Below are positions 1-10,765 of a stretch of 64,000 bases of DNA, piece after piece. A program made the translations under genes and the position numbers. Position 1 is the stretch's first letter; the number at the start of each line of letters is the position of its first letter. The stretch is from contig JADKKE010000007.1 of NCBI GenBank assembly GCA_016720655.1, positions 62,001 to 126,000 of the forward strand, written 5' to 3'. The notes beneath the pieces are model-generated. The model saw nothing but the letters and a program-made list of their open reading frames with translations. It was not told where the DNA came from and searched no databases. This stretch comes from Bacteroidota bacterium (lineage in GTDB: Bacteria > Bacteroidota > Bacteroidia > AKYH767-A > 2013-40CM-41-45).

Positions 1-3000
1 ATGTTCCTGCAGTAAGGTTATTTGCAGTCATTCCCACACCACCTCCCGGTGTCCATACATATGCATATGGACTTGTTCCACCGGCCACATTCACTCCGGC
101 AGAGCCGGAAGCGGCACCGGAACACAAAGCATCTGAAGCATGTGTTTGCAATGCCAGTGCTATAGGTTGGGTGATTGTAATTTGATCCGTAGAGACACAT
201 CCATTTGCATCATGAACAGTAACAGTGTAAGCTCCGGCATTCAGGTTGTTTGCAGTTGCGCCAATGCCTCCGGAAGGTGACCAGGTATATGTGTATGGAG
301 CTGTTCCACTAGAGACATTCACTGTTCCAGAACCATTGCTACCACCAAAACAACTAACATGTTGTGCAACGCTTGCAGAAATACTTGGCCCTCCAATATT
401 GGTAATATTCGCTGAGGCAGTACTTGTACACCCGTTTGCATCGGTGACTGTAACAACGTATGCACCTGCAGGCAGGTTGGTAGCATTTGCACTGGATGAA
501 GATCCCGGCGACCAGGAATAAGAATAAGGCGATGAGCCACCATTTGCTACAACTGAAGCAGAACCATTTGATGATCCACAATTGGCAGGATTGGTTGCAG
601 TTTGCAATACCATGGCTGCAGGCTGATTGATTGTTGCCGATTGAGTTGCAACACAACCATTCGCATCAGTCACGGTTACACTGTATGTTCCGGTACTCAG
701 ATTACTCGCTGTGGCTGCTGATCCGCCGGCAGGGAACCAGGTATAAGAGAAACCGGAAGTTCCGCCGTTCACATTCACAGTTGCAGATCCATTGGATCCT
801 CCGTTACAACTCGCAGGAACTACATTCATTCCCAAGGTCAATCGGGTCGGTTGAGCAACAATGGTTGAACTCGTGGATGTACATCCGTTATCATCCGAGA
901 TTGTCACTGTATAATTTCCTGCGGCGAGATTGTTCGCAGTGGCTGCATTGCCTCCGGAAGGCGTCCATGCAAAAGTATAGGGTGATGTACCTCCGGCAAC
1001 ATTCACAGATGCTCCGCCTGTAGCTGTTCCAAAACACAATGCATCTGTTGAATTGGATTGTGCCGCAATTGCATTGGGCTCCAAAATGGTGACATTATCT
1101 GTAGAAACACATCCATTTGCATCGTGTACAATCACAGAGAAGGTACCTGCAGGCAAACCATTTGCTGTCGCGGAGGTGCCTCCGGACGGTGACCAATTAT
1201 AAGTGAATGGAGCCGTTCCGTTATTTACATTGACAGTTGCCGTACCATTATTTCCACCAAAGCAGGAAACATCCTGGGTTACACTGGCGGCAATAGTTGG
1301 ACCGCCTGTATTCGAAACATTAGCAACAGCTGTATTGGTACAACCGTTTGCGTCAGTAACTGTCACAGTATAGGCTGCTGCTGCAAGATTCGTGGCAGTA
1401 GCTGTATTTGCATTTCCGGGTGACCATGAATAGGTGAAAGGTGCTGATCCTCCGTTTGCAACTACTGATGCAGATCCATTGAAAGAGCCACAGGCAGCTG
1501 GTGTTGAAGATGTCTGCAATGCGATTGCAGCCGGCTGTTGAATTGAAGTAGATGTAGAAGCCGTACAGCCGTTGGCATCGGTAACTGTTACAGAATAATT
1601 TCCAATTCCAAGGTTGTTAGCAGTGACTCCGGATCCTCCGGAAGGGAACCAGCTGTAGGAATACGCCGGTGTACCGCCATTTGGATTCACAGTTGCAGTT
1701 CCATCAGCTAAACCATTACAGGATGCATTTGTTGCCTGAACACCCAGGGCAAGAATTGTTGGTTGTGTAACTGTTGCGGATGCACTTCGTGTACATCCAT
1801 TAGCATCTGTAATGGTCACCGTGTAATTTCCGGCAGCCAGACCATTAGCAGTAGATGCAGCACCGCCAGACGGTGTCCATATATAGGTATAAGGTGTAGA
1901 ACCACCTGCTACGTTTACAGATGCACTACCGGTTGCCGATCCTGCACAATTTGCAGGGAGCGATGCAGTTTGTGCATTCATTGCGGCAGGTTCTGAAATG
2001 TTGATGTTATCAGTCGAAACACATCCGTTCGCATCATGTACAGTTACAGAATATGCTCCCGCAGATAAATTCGTTGCATTGGCTCCATTCCCTCCGGAAG
2101 GAGACCAACTGTAAGTAAAAGGTGCTGTTCCGTTCGCGACATTGACTGTGGCTGCACCATCTGAGCCTCCGTTACAAGATGCATCTTGTGTTACACTGGC
2201 TGCAATTGTTGGTCCACCGGTATTGGAAACATTGATCACAGAAGTATTTGTACAACCGTTCGCATCCGTCACTGTAACCGTATAGGCTCCGGCTGAAATG
2301 TTAGAAGCTGTAGCTGTATTCGCATTTCCAGGTGACCATGAATAACTGTACGGAGAAGAACCTCCATTTGCGACTACACTTGCGCTTCCATTTGTTGTTC
2401 CACAGGTTGCAGGAGTTGAAGAAGTTTGCAAAGAAATTGCAGCAGGTTCCTGAATGTTGGCTGTTCTGGATGCTGTACAAGCATTCGCATCCGTAACTGT
2501 CACTGTATAGGTTCCTACTGAAAGATTGGAAGCCGTAGCGGATGAGCCGCCGGATGGGAACCACGTATAAGTGAACCCACTTGTGCCTCCTGTAACATTC
2601 ACTGTCGCAGATCCATCCGATGAACCATGACAAGCTGCATCCGTTACAGTTGTATTTAAATTGAGAGCAACAGGTTGTGTCACAGAAGTCGTTGCGGTTT
2701 GAGTACAGCTGTTCGCATCTGTAATTGTTACTGTATAATTTCCTGCTGCAAGATTTGTTGCTGTTGCTGCAGATCCACCGGATGGTGACCATGCATAAGA
2801 ATAAGGAGCTGTACCACCTGCAACATTCACCGAAGCACTTCCGTCTGATGATCCATTACAAAGTGTAGGAGTAGAACTTGCTTGTGCTGCAATCGCGCCG
2901 GGTTCAGTGATGGTTACATTGTCTGAAGAGATACAACCATTCACATCCGTCACATCTACAGTGTAGTTTCCTGCCTGCAGATTAGAAGCAGTTGCGCCAC

Positions 3001-4100
3001 TTCCTCCGGAAGGTGACCAGGAATAAGTGAATGGTGCTGTGCCATTCGCAACGTTAACATTTGCAGATCCATCATTACCACCGGAACATGAAACCGCTTG
3101 TACAAGATTTGCAGCAACCGTAGGTCCGCCTGTATTTGAGACATTGGCAACATCCGTTTGTGTGCAACCATTTGCATCTGTTACTGTAATTGTGAATGCT
3201 CCGGCAGGCAAATTATTTGCATTCGCCGCAGCACCACCGGATGGTGACCAGGAATATGAATAGGGTAATGAACCTCCGATTGCTACAACAGCTGCAGTAC
3301 CATTCGAAGTTCCGCAGGTTGCCGGTGTAGTGGAGGTTTGTAAAGCTATTGCCGAAGGTTCTGTTACAGTAGTTGAACCGGTAGTTGTACAGCCATTCGC
3401 ATCCGTGATCGTTACAGAATATGTACCGGCAGCGAGATTGCTTGCATTCGCTGCTGATCCTCCACTTGGGAACCAACTGTATGCATATGCTGAAGTGCCT
3501 CCTGCGGGAACGGCTGTTGCTGTTCCATCACTGCTTCCGTTACAAAGTGCCGGAGTAAATGAAAGATTCGTTGTGAGCAAGGCGGGTTGATTCACAACAG
3601 CACTTGATGTTTGTGTACAACCATTACCGTCTGTCACTGTTACCGTATAGGTTCCTGCACTCAGATTACTTGCATTTGCACCGGAGCCACCGGAAGGTAC
3701 CCAGTTATAAGAATAAGGTGCAGTTCCTCCTCCGGCAACAACGCCGGTGCTTCCATCATTGTTTCCAAAACACAGTGCCGGACTCGAACTCGAAATTGCA
3801 GTGAGCGCAGCCGGCTCTGAAATTGTAACCTGATCAGTAGTGGTACAACCATTTGCATCGATAACATCTATTGTATAGGTACCAGCACTAAGATTTGTTG
3901 CATTCGCTGCATTTCCTCCAGTGGGAGACCAGGTATAATTGAAAGGAGCGGTACCATTGAGCAGGCTTACTGTTGCAGATCCATTTGCACCACCGTTGCA
4001 TGATACATCATTGTTCAGACTTGCAGTTGCTGTTGGTCCGATGATATTTGCAACAGCAACAGTATTCGTTGACGTACAATTGTTCGCATCAGTCACTGTT
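1..4100 (-). repeat. Higher-order repeat: four-unit blocks of about 912 bp
   Basis: Two markers recur every fourth repeat. The HDANGC form or its variants sits at about 199, 1107, 2020, 2933 and 3844. A GGP linker (N-x-G-G-P) lies at about 390, 1303, 2215, 3125 and 4035. Spacings are 908-913 bp. The repeats following each marker also match one another better than they match their neighbours. This order is not kept at higher coordinates, so the distal part of the protein seems to have grown by duplication of a four-repeat block. Confidence 0.75.
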
Positions 4101-7100
4101 ACCGTGTAGGTTCCTGCACTCAGGTTGGATGCAGTCGCTGTTGCCCCACCGGATGGTGACCAGGAATAGGCAAAAGGTGAAGTTCCACCGCCTGCAACAA
4201 CATCCGCTGATCCATTTGCATTTCCACAAAGAGAAGGTGTTGAAGAAAGTTGCAAATTGATTACAGTCGGTTCTGTGAGTGTAACTGAAGAAGTGGAGGT
4301 ACAGCCATTGGCATCTGTAACAGTAACAGTATAGGTTCCTGCAACCAATGCACTAGCAGTTGTTCCGGATCCACCGTTCGGTGTCCAGGAATAAGTATAA
4401 TTGGTTGTTCCTCCGGCTGCACTCACATCAGCAGTACCATCTGCTCCACCGTTGCATAGGATATTGGTAGAAGAAGGAATGTTGGAAGTTAGCAATGGTG
4501 GTTCAGCAATAATCACTGCCGAGGTAGAAGTGCAACCATTGGCGTCCGTAATGGTAACTGTGTAATTACCGGCAGTCAAATTTGGTTCAACTGTTCCGGA
4601 TCCGCCGGATGGAGACCAGGAATAAGTATAATTCGGGGTGCCACCGTTTCCGGCTACTGTACCTGATCCATCGTTCATGCCATTGCAGGAAACATCAGTA
4701 GTCGCCGTAATTGAACTGGTAAGCAATACAGGCTCAGCAATAATCGCTGTGGTTGTGTTCGTACAATTATTTGCATCTGTAACGCTAACCGTATAGGTTC
4801 CTGCACCCAAACCAGTTGCATTGGCAGCATTCCCACCAGAAGGTGACCAGGTATATGTATATCCGGGGATTCCTCCGCCGGCAGTCACACTTGCACTTCC
4901 ATCGGATGCACCATTGCAACTGACATTTGCAGATGCGGCTAGTGTGGCTGTCACCTGAGCAGGTTCAGCAACGACTGAAGTGGCTGTTGTTGTGCATCCA
5001 TTTAAATCTGTAATTGTGACTGTGTATGTTGCTGCATTCAATCCGGATGCTGAAGAGCTTGTTCCTCCGGAGGGAGCCCAGGCATAAGTATAGGTTGGTG
5101 TTCCACCTCCAGCATTCACTGTCGCAGTTCCGTTTGCTGCTCCCAAACAGGTAATATCCGTTGATGCGGGTACAGCGCTTAATGCACTTGGTTCTGCAAT
5201 TGTTACACTCGCAGTTTCAGTACATGAATTTGCGTCGGTAACAGTCACTGTATAGTTTCCTCCGGATAATCCTGTTGCGGAAGGGTTGTTTCCTCCGGAA
5301 GGTGACCAGCTGTAAGAATATCCGGGTGTTCCTCCTGCTGCTGCAACTTGTGCTGTTCCATCAGCTGCCCCATTGCAAAGAAGATCCGTGAAGGTTGCAT
5401 TCAGAGCAATCACCGGAGGTTCAGTGATTGTCACATCATCTGTACTGGTACATCCATTCACATCTGTTACAGTGACAGTGTAATATCCTGCAGAAAGATT
5501 ATTTGCTGATGCGCCGGATCCACCGGATGGTGACCATGAAATTGAAAGTGGAGCGGTTCCCTGGACAGTGGACACGGAAGCAGATCCGTTATTACCTCCA
5601 AAGCAATCTACATCATTTGAAACGGATGCAGTAGCGATTGGAGAAGGAGCACTCGCTACGTTCACATTCGCACGTTGAATGCAACCATTAGCATCGGTAA
5701 CTTCGATTGTGTATGCTCCTCCGGTAAGTCCGGATGCAGTGGTACCACTACCTCCTGTTGGAGTCCAGTTGTAAGTGAGTGGAGCAGTACCACCATTTGC
5801 ATTTACGCTTGCTGTACCATTTGATGCACCGCACAAATCGGTAGTAGAAGAAGTATTGACCACTATTGCCGGTGGTTCATTGATAGTCACTGATGTTGAT
5901 GAGGTACAACCATTCGCATCGGTTGCTGTGATTGTGTATGTTCCCCCTGCCAGGGCAGTTGCGGCAGCAGTATTGCCACCGGTAGGTGTCCAGGTATAGC
6001 TAAGAGCTCCTGTTCCTCCATTTGCATTTGCATTGGCAGTTCCATCGGCAGCACCATTGCATATAACATCTGTAGATGCAGTTATCGCAGTCACAACCGG
6101 AGTGGGTTCATAAATCGTGACTGCAGCAGTTGAAGTACATCCACTGGCATCTGAGATCGTGACAGAATAATTCCCTGCCGCTAAGTTCGAAGCCGTCGAT
6201 CCATTACCACCTGATGGACTCCATGAATAAGTGAACGGAGCAGAGCCTCCTCCTGCTGTTACAGATGCGCTTCCTGTTGCACCACCATTACACAATACAT
6301 CAACCGGAGTTCCAATCGATGCTGTGAGTGCTGCCGGTTCTGCTACTGTGGCACTTGCTGATGTTGTACAGCCATTCGCGTCTGTGATTGTGATAGTATA
6401 ATTTCCAGGTCCGAGATTCGTAGCGTTAGCAGCATTACCTCCTGAAGGAGACCATGCATAAGTAAATGGACCGGTTCCTCCGTTCACATTCGATGAAATG
6501 GAACCATTTGCGGCTCCATTGCAGATGATGTCAACCGGAGTCGCGGTTGATCCGATCGCTGCCGGTTCTGCAATAACAACTGTACTGGAAAGTGTACAAC
6601 CATTTGCATCCGTTACAGTCACAGTATAATTTCCGGCATTCAGATTGCTTGCTGAGGATCCGCTACCACCGGATGGTGACCAGTTGAATGAATAGGGTCC
6701 AACACCTCCGCCCGGGTTCACATTCGCCGAACCATTGCCTGCTCCGTTGCAGGTGATATCCGTTGGAGTGACTGGTGCAGTTAAAACAGGTGGCTCAGTG
6801 AGTGTAATTGCGGCAGTGGATGTACAACCTGCAGCATCTGTTACTGTGACGGAATAATTTCCGGCAGAAAGATTGTTTGCGGTTGCTCCAGAGCCACCTG
6901 ACGGTGCCCAGTTGTAAGAATAATTTGGAGTTCCACCACCAGCTAACACAGTTGCAGAACCGGTATTTCCACTTGCACATAGAACATCGATCGAAGCTGA
7001 AATTGCGGCTGTCACCTGAGGTGGTTCATTGATTGTAATATTTGTACTCGCATTGCATCCAAGTGCATCTGTAACAGTAACAGCATAATTTCCGGCAGCC

Positions 7101-8860
7101 AGCCCACTGGCAGTTAATCCCGAGCCACCGCTTGGTGACCAGGAATAAGTGAAAGGTGCTGTTCCACCATTCGAAGTCACTGTAGCGCTGCCGTTAGCTC
7201 CACCAAAACACGTCACATCCGCAGAAGCAGCAATCGCTGCACTCGGTCCGGCCACATTTGAAACCGCAACAGCAGCAACTGTAGTACAACCGTTGGCATC
7301 TGTAATTGTGACTGCGTAAGCTCCGGCTGCCAGATTGGATGCATTGGCAGCATTTCCACCTGAAGGAGACCATTGATAGGAATACGGATTTGTTCCTCCG
7401 GACGGCGTAACGGATGCAGTTCCATCACTCGCTCCGCAATTTGCAAGAGTGGAAGCACTTGTATAAGTAATTGCTGTTGGTTCTGTAATATTTGCTGTTG
7501 ATGTTCGCGTACATCCGTTAGCATCTGTAATTGTCACAGTATAAGTTCCTGCTGAAAGTCCTGTTGCATTTCCCGCTGTTCCTCCTGACGGAAGCCAATT
7601 ATAAGTATACGGACCAGTACCGCCACCTGCGGCTACTGAAACACTCCCGTCAGTGACACCATTGCAACTGGCTGGTACTGGAACAGCATTTCCAGTAAGT
7701 GTAGGAGGTTGGGTAATCGTTGCAAGTGTGGTTGCAGTACATCCATTTGCATCTGTAACAGTAACTGTGAAATTTCCTGCAGCAAGATTGGACGCTGTTG
7801 ACGAATTACCGCCGGATGGTGTCCATGAATAAGTGTATCCGGGTGAACCTCCATTGGCAGCTGCACTCACAGATCCATTGTTTCCTCCGTTACAGGTAAC
7901 ATTACTTTGATTTTGTAAGCTCGGAACAACCGGTGTGGGCTGTGTGATGGCAACATTCGCAGTCATGGTACATCCACGGGAATCCGTTACCGTTACAGTA
8001 AAATTACCGGCAGGGATGTTATTCGCTGTTGCGCCACTGCCGCCGGATGGTGCCCATGAATAGGTATAAGCAGGCGTGCCACCTCCTGCACTTACTGTTG
8101 CAGATCCATTGCTGCCTCCGGCACAAGACACATTCGAAGAGGCTGTGATCGCGGCGGTAACCTGAACAGGTTGAGTAATTGTGACTGTCGCTGTCCCAGT
8201 ACATCCGGCATTATCGCTGACCGTAACGGTGTAAGTTCCCGGTGCTAAATTCGAAGCGGTAGCTGCAGAGCCACCTGTGGGTGCCCAGGAATAAGTGTAA
8301 ACACCCGAACCTCCAGAAGGATTTGCAACTGCGGATCCATTACTGCCGCCAAAACAACTCACGTTGGTTGGCGCTGTGGTAGCAGTGACAGGTGTTGGTT
8401 GTGTGACTGTAAATTGATGTGTGCCTGTACAACCATTCGCGTCTGTAACAGTGACAGTATAATTTCCCGGAGCGACATTGTTCACCGTAGCAGAAGAACC
8501 TACATTCGGGTTCCATGCATAAGTGTACGGTCCTGTTCCACCTGCTCCAGCCGCTGTGATTGAACCAGTATTCGCTCCACTGCAGGATGGATTGGTAACG
8601 TTACCATTTGCGGTGACAGGAACAGCAGGTGCGATGGTCACTGATTCGGAGGCTGTACAACCTGCATCATCAGTAACAGTCACTGTGTATGTTCCTGCAG
8701 CGAGGTTGTTGACTGTATTTGACCCATTGATATTATTTGCTGTTTGGATGATCGTTCCGGCTCCATTTCTCCATATGTAATTCCATGGTGCAATACCTTG
8801 TCCTGTTGCCGTTGCTGTTGCTGTTCCTCCCGGACAATTGATTGTTGAATTGGTAATTTG
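1..8860 (-). repeat. About 38 tandem SprB-like coding repeats, about 228 bp each
   Basis: The DANGC-type motif recurs at about 199, 430, 653, 873, 1107, 1343, 1564, 1792, 2020 and so on to about 8658, giving 38 copies at a mean spacing of about 228 bp (76 residues). Each unit has the pattern V-S-C-x-G-x-x-N-G-S, then P-Y-x-Y-x-W-x-P-x-G-G, A-x-x-L-x-A-G-x-Y-T-V-T-V and D-A-N-G-C. This matches the SprB repeat family as I know it. The copies differ from one another in nucleotide sequence, so assembly collapse is less likely than for identical repeats. Confidence 0.9.
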
Positions 8861-10318
8861 AGGTGGGGTACAACAGGCAAGCTGCGCGAAAAATTGAATG
8901 ATCGGATCACCACTACAAGCATACGATGTCCAAGATCCCGTTTCTCCATCACCATAAGTGTCGATGGAAATATTCAGACTTGCCCCGGGAATACATTGTC
9001 CCGGTGGTAATGTAGTGATCGACCAGCAAAAAGTCCAGTCGCAGGTATTGAGTGCATTATTATCTCCAAAATTATTTCCTGGATTCAGATCGGTTACTCC
9101 TGTCGCATTTCCGGCGGCTGTTTCAAAAAAGAAACCCGGCCCAACTGTAAGTCCGGTTGCAGTACTTGTGAATGAGGAATTGTACCAGCTCCAAGTGCCA
9201 CTTAATAAACCGGTAGCACAGGTTACTGCAGGAGTAGCGCTGAGCGAATTCAGAACCCAGCCTGCACCGAACGATGGCGTGATCGCATGCAACCAGTTGC
9301 TGGATGTTTGGTTATAATCCGTGATTGAATAACAGAAATTTACTGTCTGTCCTGCTTGATAAGTTCCGTTGACCGGTGGAGGATTCACCGTCAGATTACT
9401 CTGAATCACACATCCGGTGCAATCGAAATTGTTCTGTAAACTCAATGTGAAATTACATTGGTCATTCAAAGAGGCTCCGCTCACCTGCAAGAAATATTGG
9501 CCGGGCTGCAGACTTCCAAAAGTTGTATTCAGGTTTCCATTATTCCCAATTGCACAGCCACGGGGAACAAGATTGTTACAGCCACTCCCGGAATACAAAC
9601 CGACTTCCGGAGTTTGCAAACCGGCAATGTTCACATTGAGCGTGGGTCCGGTAATACTGAATGAATACCATACATCAGCTGCAGGACTTGCCATATTACC
9701 TGCAGGTTGGCAACCGATCATGGAAGTATACGGCGTTTCTGCTGTTGCACAAAGATTTGTAGTATTCAAAGTGAGAGGAGTTCCAATTCCAACCGGACAC
9801 GAAGAAGGAACCGGCAACAATCCCAGGTTTTGTGCTCCGCTACATGCATCATTGGCTGGTGCCGGACCGCCATTGCATGTTGATCCACAGGGACCACCAC
9901 CACAGGCAACACAGCTAACCGTTGCTGACCATCCATTGTGTGTTACACTTCCGTCTGATGTGAATTCGATAGTTAAACATCCGCTTGTTCCGGTAACAAT
10001 TCCCGGACTAGTTGTGCCGGTATAAGAACCCAACAGAGGTGAAGCAGTGTTCGGCCCATTGTATATCCGGATCCTGTCAAATGTCGTTTCCAGATCGAAC
10101 GATGTAAATGTAAGTCGTACACATTGTCCGGAAGTACTTGAACAAAATGTCATCACACTTGTTTCATTGTCAGAGTAAGCATTCGCATTACCACCGCTAT
10201 CGTAAAAAGTTCCGCCACAGGTGGAAACGTTCGCGTTACCCATATTGTAGTTTTGCGCGATAGCTTTACTGAAAAGGCATAGAAGAAATACAGCTATGAC
10301 AAGTAGTTGTTTGATCAT
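1..10318 (-). CDS. Giant SprB-like multi-repeat surface adhesin (partial, C-terminus beyond left edge)
   Basis: One frame stays in register from the ATG at 10318 to the window edge, at least 3439 codons. I checked the register at about ten repeat positions but did not screen every codon for stops. The start has a signal peptide (MIKQLLVIAVFLLCLFSKAIA, cut before QN). Residues about 25-135 look like a CUB domain (Cys pairs, FDRIRIYNG, NGW). Next comes a region like the PPC-type domains of Bacteroidota exoproteins (DVWYSF, GQYFLQV), and then from about residue 475 only SprB-like repeats with the core YTVTVTDANGC. SprB of Flavobacterium is a cell-surface gliding adhesin exported by the type IX system. 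A surface adhesin role is inferred. The C-terminal sorting domain would lie outside the window. Confidence 0.9.
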   Translation of the reverse strand, partial: MIKQLLVIAVFLLCLFSKAIAQNYNMGNANVSTCGGTFYDSGGNANAYSDNETSVMTFCSSTSGQCVRLTFTSFDLETTFDRIRIYNGPNTASPLLGSYTGTTSPGIVTGTSGCLTIEFTSDGSVTHNGWSATVSCVACGGGPCGSTCNGGPAPANDACSGAQNLGLLPVPSSCPVGIGTPLTLNTTNLCATAETPYTSMIGCQPAGNMASPAADVWYSFSITGPTLNVNIAGLQTPEVGLYSGSGCNNLVPRGCAIGNNGNLNTTFGSLQPGQYFLQVSGASLNDQCNFTLSLQNNFDCTGCVIQSNLTVNPPPVNGTYQAGQTVNFCYSITDYNQTSSNWLHAITPSFGAGWVLNSLSATPAVTCATGLLSGTWSWYNSSFTSTATGLTVGPGFFFETAAGNATGVTDLNPGNNFGDNNALNTCDWTFCWSITTLPPGQCIPGASLNISIDTYGDGETGSWTSYACSGDPIIQFFAQLACCTPPQITNSTINCPGGTATATATGQGIAPWNYIWRNGAGTIIQTANNINGSNTVNNLAAGTYTVTVTDDAGCTASESVTIAPAVPVTANGNVTNPSCSGANTGSITAAGAGGTGPYTYAWNPNVGSSATVNNVAPGNYTVTVTDANGCTGTHQFTVTQPTPVTATTAPTNVSCFGGSNGSAVANPSGGSGVYTYSWAPTGGSAATASNLAPGTYTVTVSDNAGCTGTATVTITQPVQVTAAITASSNVSCAGGSNGSATVSAGGGTPAYTYSWAPSGGSGATANNIPAGNFTVTVTDSRGCTMTANVAITQPTPVVPSLQNQSNVTCNGGNNGSVSAAANGGSPGYTYSWTPSGGNSSTASNLAAGNFTVTVTDANGCTATTLATITQPPTLTGNAVPVPASCNGVTDGSVSVAAGGGTGPYTYNWLPSGGTAGNATGLSAGTYTVTITDANGCTRTSTANITEPTAITYTSASTLANCGASDGTASVTPSGGTNPYSYQWSPSGGNAANASNLAAGAYAVTITDANGCTTVAAVAVSNVAGPSAAIAASADVTCFGGANGSATVTSNGGTAPFTYSWSPSGGSGLTASGLAAGNYAVTVTDALGCNASTNITINEPPQVTAAISASIDVLCASGNTGSATVLAGGGTPNYSYNWAPSGGSGATANNLSAGNYSVTVTDAAGCTSTAAITLTEPPVLTAPVTPTDITCNGAGNGSANVNPGGGVGPYSFNWSPSGGSGSSASNLNAGNYTVTVTDANGCTLSSTVVIAEPAAIGSTATPVDIICNGAANGSISSNVNGGTGPFTYAWSPSGGNAANATNLGPGNYTITITDANGCTTSASATVAEPAALTASIGTPVDVLCNGGATGSASVTAGGGSAPFTYSWSPSGGNGSTASNLAAGNYSVTISDASGCTSTAAVTIYEPTPVVTAITASTDVICNGAADGTANANANGGTGALSYTWTPTGGNTAAATALAGGTYTITATDANGCTSSTSVTINEPPAIVVNTSSTTDLCGASNGTASVNANGGTAPLTYNWTPTGGSGTTASGLTGGAYTIEVTDANGCIQRANVNVASAPSPIATASVSNDVDCFGGNNGSASVSTVQGTAPLSISWSPSGGSGASANNLSAGYYTVTVTDVNGCTSTDDVTITEPPVIALNATFTDLLCNGAADGTAQVAAAGGTPGYSYSWSPSGGNNPSATGLSGGNYTVTVTDANSCTETASVTIAEPSALSAVPASTDITCLGAANGTATVNAGGGTPTYTYAWAPSGGTSSSASGLNAATYTVTITDLNGCTTTATSVVAEPAQVTATLAASANVSCNGASDGSASVTAGGGIPGYTYTWSPSGGNAANATGLGAGTYTVSVTDANNCTNTTTAIIAEPVLLTSSITATTDVSCNGMNDGSGTVAGNGGTPNYTYSWSPSGGSGTVEPNLTAGNYTVTITDANGCTSTSAVIIAEPPLLTSNIPSSTNILCNGGADGTADVSAAGGTTNYTYSWTPNGGSGTTASALVAGTYTVTVTDANGCTSTSSVTLTEPTVINLQLSSTPSLCGNANGSADVVAGGGTSPFAYSWSPSGGATATASNLSAGTYTVTVTDANNCTSTNTVAVANIIGPTATASLNNDVSCNGGANGSATVSLLNGTAPFNYTWSPTGGNAANATNLSAGTYTIDVIDANGCTTTDQVTISEPAALTAISSSSPALCFGNNDGSTGVVAGGGTAPYSYNWVPSGGSGANASNLSAGTYTVTVTDGNGCTQTSSAVVNQPALLTTNLSFTPALCNGSSDGTATAVPAGGTSAYAYSWFPSGGSAANASNLAAGTYSVTITDANGCTTTGSTTVTEPSAIALQTSTTPATCGTSNGTAAVVAIGGSLPYSYSWSPSGGAAANANNLPAGAFTITVTDANGCTQTDVANVSNTGGPTVAANLVQAVSCSGGNDGSANVNVANGTAPFTYSWSPSGGSGATASNLQAGNYTVDVTDVNGCISSDNVTITEPGAIAAQASSTPTLCNGSSDGSASVNVAGGTAPYSYAWSPSGGSAATATNLAAGNYTVTITDANSCTQTATTSVTQPVALNLNTTVTDAACHGSSDGSATVNVTGGTSGFTYTWFPSGGSSATASNLSVGTYTVTVTDANACTASRTANIQEPAAISLQTSSTPATCGTTNGSASVVANGGSSPYSYSWSPGNANTATASNISAGAYTVTVTDANGCTNTSVINVSNTGGPTIAASVTQDASCNGGSDGAATVNVANGTAPFTYSWSPSGGNGANATNLSAGAYSVTVHDANGCVSTDNINISEPAAMNAQTASLPANCAGSATGSASVNVAGGSTPYTYIWTPSGGAASTANGLAAGNYTVTITDANGCTRSASATVTQPTILALGVQATNASCNGLADGTATVNPNGGTPAYSYSWFPSGGSGVTANNLGIGNYSVTVTDANGCTASTSTSIQQPAAIALQTSSTPAACGSFNGSASVVANGGSAPFTYSWSPGNANTATATNLAAAAYTVTVTDANGCTNTAVANVSNTGGPTIAASVTQDVSCFGGNNGTATVNVNNGTAPFTYNWSPSGGTSATANGLPAGTFSVIVHDANGCVSTDNVTILEPNAIAAQSNSTDALCFGTATGGASVNVAGGTSPYTFAWTPSGGNAATANNLAAGNYTVTISDDNGCTSTSSTIVAQPTRLTLGMNVVPASCNGGSNGSATVNVNGGTSGFSYTWFPAGGSAATASNLSTGTYSVTVTDANGCVATQSATINQPAAMVLQTATNPANCGSSNGSASVVANGGSSPYSYSWSPGSSSSANATNLPAGAYVVTVTDANGCTSTASANITNIGGPSISASVAQHVSCFGGSNGSGTVNVSSGTAPYTYTWSPSGGIGATANNLNAGAYTVTVHDANGCVSTDQITITQPIALALQTHASDALCSGAASGSAGVNVAGGTSPYAYVWTPGGGVGMTANNLTAGT

Positions 10319-10765
10319 GCAAGTCTTGTTTAAATTAAAATGCCGACTACAAACTGTTCATGATGGGGTGCATAAACATTTCAACCTTACTAAGAAAGAA
10401 AAATAATCCGTCTGAAAACTGTAATAACCATGAACTTTAATTGAAATTATCTATTGTTTCGAACCACTTGATTTTTTTCAAAGTGTTCTACTTATTTAAT
10501 CTTTGACTTATATAATCGAAATTTATAAAATTTAGCACTTATTTCCTAATTTTTTGGTCAAAGGGTTTTCAACACCTGTTCATATGTTATTTATTGACTC
10601 ATTTTCAAGGTTCTTACACCGGTCAGATAGCCAGAAAATTGGTGAACCACTTGGAAGCCTTGGGGATGACTTTCCTCATTGGAACCAAAACCAATCCAAG
10701 ATTAATTTCCGTATTCCATCCTGAGTTCCTAATTTCGTGTCCTAATTCTAAAAATTCAATTGTCC
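10319..10765. other. Intergenic region between divergent adhesin gene and mdh
   Basis: This AT-rich stretch of about 450 bp should hold the divergent promoters of the adhesin gene and mdh. I find no clean TTG-N19-TAnnTTTG promoter on either strand and no convincing gene. An open frame over 10594-10845 runs into mdh in another frame and has no family resemblance. Confidence 0.5.

Noticed and set aside
1..8860. Regular spacing as a CRISPR array
   Set aside because: The period is about 228 bp, the units are diverged and coding, and there are no short identical repeats with unique spacers.
246..9664. Many plus-strand and other-frame open frames across the repeat region
   Set aside because: They are shadows of the giant minus-strand gene; repeat-coded bias keeps other frames open. 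None has a family match.
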